NCBI GenBank assembly: GCA_030374765.1
Contig: JARGXX010000003.1
Span: 124,001-188,000 of the forward strand
Reading direction: 5' to 3'
DNA from: Agarophyton chilense
Lineage: Eukaryota; Rhodophyta; Florideophyceae; Gracilariales; Gracilariaceae
DNA: 64,000 nt
The translations under genes and the position numbers were made by a program. Of the stretch, positions 57,214 through 64,000 are shown piece by piece (the first letter of the stretch is position 1; every line of letters begins with the position of its first letter). The notes beneath the pieces are model-generated. The model searched no databases and was not told the origin of the DNA. It saw nothing but the letters and a program-made list of their open reading frames with translations.

Positions 57214-58515
57214 CAGTGCGTTTCAAAAACATATCCCTTTACAAAAACTGCGCCAAAAAGGCATTTCACGTACTGTAGAGCACATTTCACAACAAATAAA
57301 AACCACTAAGTCAATACCACTGTTTAAAAAGTATATCCTTCATACAATCATTCGCTCAATTATGGCTCGTGGCGCACCTCTGACACGCTCTGAACAGCTG
57401 GAAATCATGGAATTAGTAGGTCAGGGTATGATTCCAGCAGATATAGCCCGAAAACTCAAGCGCAGCCCAAAAACAATCAGCAACTTCATCAAAAACCCCG
57501 CTACACACGCAACAAAGCGTTCAACCGGCAGTCCTACGGCACTATCCCCGGCCGATAAGCGTGAAATTAAGCGGGAACTATGCCGCAACACTTCATCTTG
57601 CGGGAAAATTGTCAAAACTCTAAATTTGCCTCTATCAAGATCTACAATATGGCGTGAAGTCAACCGTCAAAATCTGTTCAAGTAGACAAAAATGAGGAAA
57701 ACTTTTTTTTTAAAAGATAATCACAAGAAAAATCGAGTTGAATGGTGTGCTCAAAAAGCTTATTGGAAAACGGAATGGAATAATGTTATCTTTTCAGACG
57801 AAAATAAGTTTAACCTTGATGGTCCAGATTGCTATAAATTTTATTGGCATGATCTACGAAAAGGAAAGAAGGAATTTGTGATTAGGCATTCAGGAGGCGC
57901 ATCAGTAATGGTTTGGGCTGGAATCTCTACGAAAGGAGCAACTCATATGGCTTTTGTTGAAACTACAATGAACTCTGAGAAGTATGCTGAGGTTCTAGAA
58001 AACTATCTTTTACCTTTTGCATACTTTATGCACGGAGAAGAATTCATTTTTCAGCAAGATAATGCACCTGTGCATAAGTCTAATTCTATGAAACAGTGGT
58101 TCAATCTAAATATGTCGGTTATGGAATGGCCTGCGCGCTCTCCTGACCTCAACCCTATCGAAAACATTTGGGAAATGTTGGCCCGAATGGTTTATGGGCA
58201 AGGAAGGCAATTTGATACAGTTTTTGATCTGAAAAAATGTATCAAAGATTGCTGGGAAAAGATTGACTGTAATGCTATCAATCCTTTTATAGAATCAATG
58301 CCAAAGCGTTGTATAAGTGTTATACAGGCTAGAGGAGCAAAAATAAACTACTGAACTCGCGTTAGAATAAAAAGGATGCAATAAAGGTTATGATTTTGAA
58401 ACAGTTTTTTTACTTGAAAATTTTTTCACACTGATTTTGTTAGTTTTACTGTAGCCAAAACGTCGATTTTTGGAAAATTTGTGCGAGGGATATGATTTTG
58501 AAACAGACTTTACTG
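57214..58515 (+). mobile_element. Tc1/mariner transposon
   Basis: A 1302-bp element flanked by TA (57212-57213 and 58516-58517), the family's target duplication. The ends are inverted repeats: CAGTGCGTTTCAAAAACATATCCCT at the left corresponds to a right end that reads, reversed, CAGTAAAGTC then TGTTTCAAAATCATATCCCT. A second internal copy of the right-end motif (TATGATTTTGAAACAG at about 58389 and 58491) suggests a repeated transposase-binding site. Confidence 0.9.
57362..58354 (+). pseudogene. Tc1/mariner transposase, one in-frame stop
   Basis: The start is ATG 57362 (MARGAPLTRSEQLEIMELV), where the family's helix-turn-helix begins. A first HTH (GQGMIPADIARKLKRSPKTI) is followed by a second around LNLPLSRSTIWREVNR. 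A single TAG at 57683-57685 interrupts the frame before TKMRKTFFLKD, probably at a Tyr codon. The catalytic core is intact after it: FSDENKF (Asp 1), QQDNAPVH (Asp 2) and SPDLNPIENIWE (Glu). I count 33 residues between the second Asp and the Glu, one fewer than the usual DD34E of Tc1. Except for the one stop the copy looks well preserved. Confidence 0.9.
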
Positions 58516-58564
58516 TACAAGGGGTCGGAGTAGCTTGGTAAACCACAAAACCGAATCTAATTAT

Positions 58565-59169
58565 TCAAAAGAGAGCACGATACACAGGTAGGACCGTCCG
58601 ATGTATTGGAAAAGAAACAAATCGCTCATTTTTGGGTGCTAATAGAAATTGCAATAACCACTCTTGATATGCCAAGATGTAAGGGTGTCTCCTTTCTTTA
58701 TCTTCAATGCGAACGACGTCACGGTCTCCATTTTCATGCTTTCCCTCGGCCATTGCTTGCTCTGATGCTTAAAGCTGGCCACGAAGCGTCTTTTCAGATT
58801 TTTTCTTTTTCCTCGCCCAACAGTGAAGGTCGAAGACACCAGATTTTCTTTTTGCACCCTCTTCTTGACATATTCTGTTCCCACCTTTTGGTACACACTC
58901 TCTATACACCCTCGACGTAACTCCTCCGTCTCAAACCCCGGGTTCATCCCCGACTGGGTAGCATCCTCAAGTATTTTCCCAGATGCAAACGGTACTGACA
59001 GTGGGTACAAGATCACGTATTTTATAGCCCTCAAGAGATACTCGCCGTAACCGAGTTCTGAGCGCCATTGATCGGAATTCAGAGCTGCCTCCTTGATAAA
59101 AGCAGTACCTTCGTGCTTTCGCGGCCTCTCCAAGTCTTCTTTCTCATCACTTATCTCCAGCACCCTCAC
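58565..59169 (-). CDS. Hypothetical ORF
   Basis: An open minus-strand frame of about 200 codons with protein-like composition (ELGYGEYLLRAIKYVILYPL, GMNPGFETEELRRGCIESVY) and a Lys/Arg-rich C-terminal third. No domain recognised. It may be part of the unassigned element interrupted by the Tc1 transposon. Confidence 0.3.
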
Positions 59170-60157
59170 TAAGATCGTTGCGTCGAGAAGTGCTCCTAGG
59201 TTGGCTTGACGCAGGCTCCAATCGTGCTATCGCAAACCTTTTTGCAGCTTCCGCCTCCGGAGGTAAAAGAGACCTAGGAGGACTGGTAGAACTCCGAAAC
59301 ACTGCTTTATGTTCTTTCTATACAAAATGGCATATGTATTGCATGCTTCACAATCTGCTCGTTGATGTCGCATAATCACTGCGCTGTCATGGACAATACA
59401 TCACCTATCGTTTTCAAAGAGTCTTTGACTAGTGACAATCTTATTCCCAAATATTCTATAGCCTCATGGTTTTTATTGACATCTAAGAAGGTGAATTTTA
59501 GCTCCTTTCAAACGCCCGCAGCGTTCAGGTACTCCCAATTCTTCGCCAATAGTCGGTTTCGGGAGCACTTTTGACAAAGGAGGCATCTAGAGGCGGCGAG
59601 GAGTATCCAATACGATAAATGGGCACATTAAAACCTCCTTCAGAGACACTGCTTTCTCCAACCAACTTAGCATTGTAAATATCGGTAACCACGATGGCAT
59701 AATTGCATTGCTCGAGGTTTACGGTCATCCAGGCAGCACGCAAAGCGACGGCAAGATGTATGGCTCCCTCGTTAGCACCACTCGATACGAATTTTTCGCT
59801 GTCAGCCATTTCCGCTTTTGCAATGTGAGTGTGCTATTTAAAACCGGTCACCTCCTCATGCGTTGAGAGAGATCCCTCTGTAATCAAAGTAGTAGACATC
59901 GTCTGTGTTCTCGGAATGCTAGATAAGTGTGCTAGATAGCTAGTTTTGTAAATAAAAAGCCAAAAAATCTAAGAATTTTGCAGATTGGGCTAGTTCGGCA
60001 CCTGAAAAAAAACATCATTTTTGGAAATAAGAACTCCATGCATCTTAGTGTTTTGACCATTTAATGCAGTTTAATCTGCATTTGCAGTTTACTGGTCACT
60101 TTTGACCGCTCTAGGTGGAGATCCATACCAAGGCAGTCGTCAATACCTTCTACCTCC
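59170..60157. other. Unassigned sequence
   Basis: A minus-strand frame of 94 codons at 59525-59809 (MADSEKFVSSGANEGAIHLA) has an ATG start and protein-like composition but no motif. The rest shows no supported feature. Confidence 0.3.
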
Positions 60158-60604
60158 TTACTGGCCCTTTCGCTTACTAGGCTCCAGCGTTCCACCGGGA
60201 GGGTATTTGAGGTTGAAGAAGTCCACCACCGCATTCTCAACCTCGTCCACCTCCCCACTGCTCAAGTTCCTCACACCCGGCTGCCCCACCACACACACAT
60301 TCCCACCCTTCTTCTCCACATCCTTACCAACCCTCTTCTTCTTCAGCCAAATCTCTCCAACTCCTCCCCCTTTCCATTCCTCTCTCCCCTTCTTCATCCC
60401 AGCCGGCTCCCCGCGTCTCCCTGGCGTCACCGGCGACCCTTTCGCTCTCCCCATCTCCTCTCCCACCTCCTTCAACACCTTCTGCGCACCCCAAATCTCC
60501 CTCACCCCTTCCATGTGCACTTCCAACACCTTCACACGCCTCTGCAGTTCCTCATTCGCCCTCCACAGCTTCCCCATCTCCAGCCCCATCGAGTCGCAGC
60601 ACAC
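60158..60604 (-). CDS. Hypothetical coiled-coil, Lys/Glu/Gly-rich protein
   Basis: An open frame of 148 codons on the strand opposite a C-rich stretch. Residues about 10-55 (LWRANEELQRRVKVLEVHME) have a heptad pattern, then a Gly/Lys/Glu-rich region, and the end (NAVVDFFNLKYPPGG) is more globular. The upstream edge runs into the hairpin repeats, whose arm is related to its first codons. Real protein or compositional artefact is undecided. Confidence 0.3.
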   Translation of the reverse strand: MCCDSMGLEMGKLWRANEELQRRVKVLEVHMEGVREIWGAQKVLKEVGEEMGRAKGSPVTPGRRGEPAGMKKGREEWKGGGVGEIWLKKKRVGKDVEKKGGNVCVVGQPGVRNLSSGEVDEVENAVVDFFNLKYPPGGTLEPSKRKGQ

Positions 60605-60860
60605 CCCTGGCGGCCCACAAATGGCCCGAATGGTGTCCCTACAACATGTTGGTGAATTGTCAGCCGACAGGGGTGTGCTGCGACTTCATCGGTGGACCGA
60701 TGAAGTCGCAGGGCACCCCTGTCGGCCGACAAATACGCCATAACATCACGCATGATGCGTTTCTGAGATGTTGGTCGACTGTCGGCCGACAGAGGTGCGC
60801 TCCGACTTCATCGGGGGTCCCGATGAAGTCCCCACGCACCTCTGTCGGCCGACAGAATGC
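60590..60860. repeat. Tandem array of long imperfect hairpins
   Basis: Arms of about 35-38 bp pair across 2-3 base loops: 60659-60693 with 60696-60730 (three mismatches by eye), and about 60777-60815 with about 60818-60856. Each arm contains GACTTCATCGG near the loop and the palindrome CTGTCGGCCGACAG or a close relative at the outer end. A half arm lies at about 60590-60630. Spacers of about 45 bp are partly palindromic too. Confidence 0.8.
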
Positions 60861-60885
60861 ACCGTGTACACCTGGGCGTCCTAAA

Positions 60886-61679
60886 TGTAGTGCAACGCCA
60901 AGGGCGGCGGAAACACACGAAGATGTCCGAGTCTTCCTCCAAGGAGGGTAGCACGGCGACGGAGCCTCTGCGGAGTGAACACGACTAAGTCGGGGTGTAA
61001 GGCCGAGGTTCACCGGCACGCCAAGCGGGGAGAGTGCGGGATGCAAGAAGGGAGCAGACCAGGTATGAGCTGTATTCCACGGGAGTGGGCAAGTGATAAA
61101 GGGGGGACCACCCAGTGGGGGCGATCGGGGGCATGGGCCACGAGAGACAAAAGAAATATGTAGCAAACCCATTACTGGGGCGAGAATACGGCAATGGTAT
61201 GAAAGATATACACGCTAGCAGCGGTGAGTCACCTGTTGGCGCAGGGTGGATAAGTCTACCGTTAGTAACGCGGCTTCACCTCCGTGGAGTGTGGGAGACT
61301 TGCGAAAGCGGAAAAAGACTAAGAGCCAAGAACCCTGGTTGGGGAGGTTTACTGAGTGTCAGGGCGAGATCACCCTGGCACTATATAGTGTAGAATACTG
61401 TAAAGAGCTCCCTAACCTAGTTTAATAAAGCTAAATAAATAGAGAAATATCCAGCTATGCTGTGCCGACCTGTCCTGGGCCACACGTGGTACACGTGGGT
61501 AAGTCACACCCGAATCGGGGCCACGGCGCACGGCCGCCGGTGCACTTCGCGTACAACGCGTATACACCTGGCTACACCAGCCCGCTAGTAGCGGTATTAC
61601 TCATAGATCTCACAAGTATCGCCCGAGGCGGAAAAACAACCAAGTCCTAGAAAACGTCCCTCACGAGGGTTGCACTTCA
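60886..61679 (-). repeat. Gypsy3 3' LTR (limits inferred)
   Basis: The right limit is set by the polypurine tract. The left limit is set by TGTAGTGCAACG, which on the minus strand gives an end TTGCACTACA like those of gypsy1 (TTGCTCTACA) and gypsy2 (TTGCGTTACA). The resulting 794 bp is close to the gypsy1 LTR. The partner LTR is outside the window, so this is not confirmed by a second copy. Confidence 0.6.
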
Positions 61680-61680
61680 T

Positions 61681-61692
61681 ATCCCCCTCCTG
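61681..61692 (-). other. Gypsy3 polypurine tract
   Basis: The minus strand reads CAGGAGGGGGAT just before TGAAGTGC, the inferred start of the 3' LTR. Confidence 0.65.
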
Positions 61693-61714
61693 AGGCGCGA
61701 GTACGACATCCGCG

Positions 61715-63694
61715 ATGGTGGGCGACGCGCCGAGACGAATGCATAAGAGTGCAACCAGCTCGCTGGGATCCACTTCATCCGATGCCAACAAACGCAGTGC
61801 GGCAAAAATCCAGTCTCCTGGCAACAACCGTTCTCAACGTTCCATCTCAACCGAATCCGCATCCTTGCGTGCCAGTCCTCCGATTCCTCGGCGTCGTCTT
61901 TCGCTTCGGCGGTCTCCTCTTCCGGTCATCCGGCCTCTTGGCTCACCGATGAGAAACCAAAACAATCAACCCAACCGTCTCCCTGCGGGGTACTTCTCCG
62001 GCTTCCGGTCCGCTCCGCTTCCGCAAAGCGTGTCATCGGCTGCGCCGCAGATTCGTATCGCGAACGCGGCTGCTGCTCCGTACGGAATGTTCCCCCCGAG
62101 AGGGTGGCCGCCATACGACATGCTTGTCGGGCGCTATCCTGGGCATCAGGCGTCGGTTCTTCGGCTTGCGCCGTGGTTCGACCAGATTGCGGTGTTAAAC
62201 GAAGCGCTCATAGCGATGTACACCGATGGAAACGGGATGCTTTCGGGCGATATTCCGGCCGTGGCGACAACTTCGTTGGATTGGCGACGCCGCGTAGCTG
62301 TTCCGGTCCACGCTGTGGCGCGCCAGGGTAGTGAAATCTCGGCTTCCGCTCCTGCGGCCTTCGTCCTTCTTGGCCATCAACGGCTTCGCCGGGCTCCTTT
62401 CGAATATCCCATCCCCGATCGTCTCGGCACCGACATTCGGCTTTACCGCACTCAAGGTGAGATTGGGTACGTGGACCGCCTGGCGGGTTTGGAAACACTC
62501 TCGTGGAGGGGCATCCCGATATCACGGCAAGAGGCCATGTGCTGGACGCGACCGATTATCCGGGCAGAATTCCGCTACATGCGTGGACTTGCGCGGGCCA
62601 ACTTCCTCGCCCTGATCCGCTTCGAGCGTCGAGCACGATCCCGATTCGGGTATTTGGTCCCGTATCAGAACGTGGAGATCGAACGCCTTCGAGTGGCCGA
62701 CCGACGGGGTCGCTATGTCCTCATTCCACCGTGGTGGTCGAACCTCGAGGCCTGCCGGGGCTGTTACATCGAGCTGCCACCAGTCATCACGTATTACGGT
62801 TCGTTCCTCATCGAGGATCCCGAATCCGGACTGTGGTCCGTGGTGATTACCGAATGGGCAGTCCGCGCGGCGGTGTTCATCCTCTGGGAGGTGTAGAACC
62901 AGTACAGACTGTGGTTCCTCCCGTTCCGGTTGAGGTCCGCGATTTGCAGCCTGGACCTGAGCATCCCACTTGGTGGAGTAACCAACGCCGAAGAAGTGGC
63001 GGGTCTTCTCGATTACATCGACCAGTTGGACTGGACCACCGTTCCGAATGAACAAAGCGGGCGCACCGTGGGTAGCCGGGGTCAGGACCTGTCACCAGGA
63101 AGGCGTACTCCCTTGGGAGATGATTTCGTGTACTTTAACCCTTGGGAAGGGCACGAAATCTCCGCGGAGGAAGCGAACGAACTCCGGTATGCACTACGCC
63201 ATATCCCCGAAGGGCATCTGATCGGTTTCGTGGACGCGGATGGATATTACCACGTCTACGACGGCGACGATCCAATGGTGGACAACGAACCCGACGACGG
63301 GGAAGCGTACGCCGAGGCGGAGGTTGAGGGGTCCGGAGCGGAAAATCCCTATAACGCGGAGACGCCAGCCACGCCTTATGTGGATTTGGATAACCGCGCG
63401 GGGGCTGGGTCGGAGTACGCGGTAGCTGGACCACCTCCGGTTCCACCGGTGAATCTCCCAAGTGGTGGGGCGTCCGCCCCAGGCGATGCAAGCTCCGCTC
63501 CGGCGGGTCAAGCGGCCGTGATCTCCCAGTTCCTGCGACAGGTGGGGCTGGGGACCAACGCAGCGAGTGGCGATGTTGCCGCGATGCGCGAGGCCTTGAT
63601 CACCGTCTCCAGGGAGGTAACCAAGCCGGGGGCGGTGAGCCGAACCCGTGACGGGGCACGCGATCCCGATGGGGAGTTTTCCCTTGTGACTTAG
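61715..63694 (+). pseudogene. Gypsy3 accessory gene (aORF family, best preserved)
   Basis: A frame of 660 codons from ATG 61715, 35 bp inside the element from the LTR, with one in-frame TAG (62894-62896). That stop aligns with a Tyr codon in gypsy1, so it is probably a nonsense mutation. The N-terminal 110 residues are Ser/Pro/Arg-rich and very basic (PIPRRRLSLRRSP). The conserved region has APWFDQIAVLNEALI, CWTRPIIRAEFRY, LIRFERRARSRFGY, VPYQNVEIERL and FILWE. After the TAG come RLWFLPF, YIDQLDWTTVP, SPGRRTP and DFVYFNPWEG. An acidic Gly/Asp/Glu-rich stretch and a Pro/Ala-rich tail follow. No known domain, no signal peptide. It faces pol, 136 bp away. Confidence 0.8.
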
Positions 63695-63830
63695 AGTAGG
63701 ATCCCGAGTGCTCGGTATTCCATCGATAGCTTCGAATAAAAACCAAGTGACTTGTGTAACCCAAAACCTTCCTTCACTAGCCTGTTCTCAAGCAAACCTA
63801 CTTCTCTTTTCTCTTCCACCGAGGCGGGTG

Positions 63831-64000
63831 TTATCCCACCTGGGCTTTAACAACCGATGCAGGGATTCCCGTCCGCGTTCTGCGGTGATATGACACCACC
63901 TTCGAACGTGGGAGATGTTCCATCGGCTCATCCGAATCCCATTCGGGCCCTAAACCGTACCAACGGACGAGGTATTGAATATAACCATCCGGATGGTATG
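63831..64000 (-). CDS. Gypsy3 pol C-terminus with chromodomain (partial)
   Basis: The frame enters from the right edge and ends at TAA 63831-63833. It reads YIQYLVRWYGLGPEWDSDEP, then HLPRSKVVSYHRR, ending AQVG. This is an intact chromodomain (aromatic and Trp residues in place) at the end of an integrase, matching gypsy1 at 27408-27602. It proves that a gypsy pol lies to the right on the minus strand. Confidence 0.85.
   Translation of the reverse strand, partial: YHPDGYIQYLVRWYGLGPEWDSDEPMEHLPRSKVVSYHRRTRTGIPASVVKAQVG

Larger units (their letters stand above)
60886..64000 (-). mobile_element. Gypsy3: 3' part of a chromodomain gypsy element with convergent gene
   Basis: This is the minus-strand element's 3' end. 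A 3' LTR (60886-61679), a polypurine tract (61681-61692), a plus-strand accessory gene (61715-63694) and the C-terminus of pol (63831-64000) are visible, and the rest lies beyond the window. The arrangement repeats gypsy1 and gypsy2. The base composition is richer in G+C than gypsy1, and the genes here are the best preserved of the three. Confidence 0.8.

Noticed and set aside
1-64000. Recoding of TGA or TAG as tryptophan to explain the many stops
   Set aside because: Both codons occur, TGG is used for Trp throughout, and the intact host genes use ordinary stops (TGA, TAA, TAG). Mutation explains the pattern.
1-64000. CRISPR arrays, rRNA genes, bacterial operons
   Set aside because: No regular spaced repeats, no rRNA core sequences, and all recognisable genes are eukaryotic or from eukaryotic transposons.

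Overview
The window looks like eukaryotic nuclear DNA from a gene-poor, transposon-rich part of an algal genome. A florideophyte red alga (Chondrus-like) is my best guess. The guess rests on three compact genes that read as single exons (a PINX1-type G-patch protein, an OXLD1-like protein and a trigger factor with an apparent plastid transit peptide), packed in about 3.3 kb and surrounded by nested LTR, DIRS and DNA transposons. Nothing points to bacteria, and no sequence search was possible.

Layout. 1-3.5 kb: relics of a transposase-like protein with a PD-(D/E)XK-like tail. 3.5-19 kb: an old plus-strand Ty1/copia element (copia2) split by two later insertions. These are a structurally complete minus-strand copia element (copia1, 4098-10732, TSD CCTAT) and a minus-strand DIRS-like tyrosine-recombinase element (about 11220-16591, flanked by TGACT). 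19.5-30.5 kb: Ty3/gypsy element 1 (19533-30456, TSD CAGAT). 30.5-33.3 kb: a PIF/Harbinger element (30471-33346, TSD TTA). 33.7-36.9 kb: the gene island. 37-39.2 kb: no gene recognised. 39.2-44.1 kb: a Mutator-like element with a Ulp1-type protease and a SWIM-containing transposase. 44.1-54.3 kb: gypsy element 2. 54.3-55.5 kb: a third copia fragment. 57.2-58.5 kb: a Tc1/mariner element. 60.6-60.9 kb: an array of long hairpins. 60.9-64 kb: the 3' end of gypsy element 3, running off the window.

The most interesting observation is shared by the three gypsy elements. Each chromodomain-bearing pol gene faces a large convergent gene on the opposite strand, placed between pol and the 3' LTR (27760-29529 minus; 51355-53460 minus; 61715-63694 plus). 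The predicted proteins of elements 1 and 3 are clearly homologous along most of their length, and that of element 2 is a more distant relative. I recognise no known domain. Premature stops fall at different places in each copy and can be explained by alignment to the others, so an ancestral protein of about 590-700 residues was encoded antisense to gag-pol. Element 1 also has a textbook -1 frameshift heptamer at the gag/pol junction, and copia1 has a primer site matching the anticodon arm of initiator tRNA-Met.

All the large transposon genes are broken, often by TGG-to-TGA/TAG changes at conserved tryptophans, which suggests C-to-T decay of silenced repeats.
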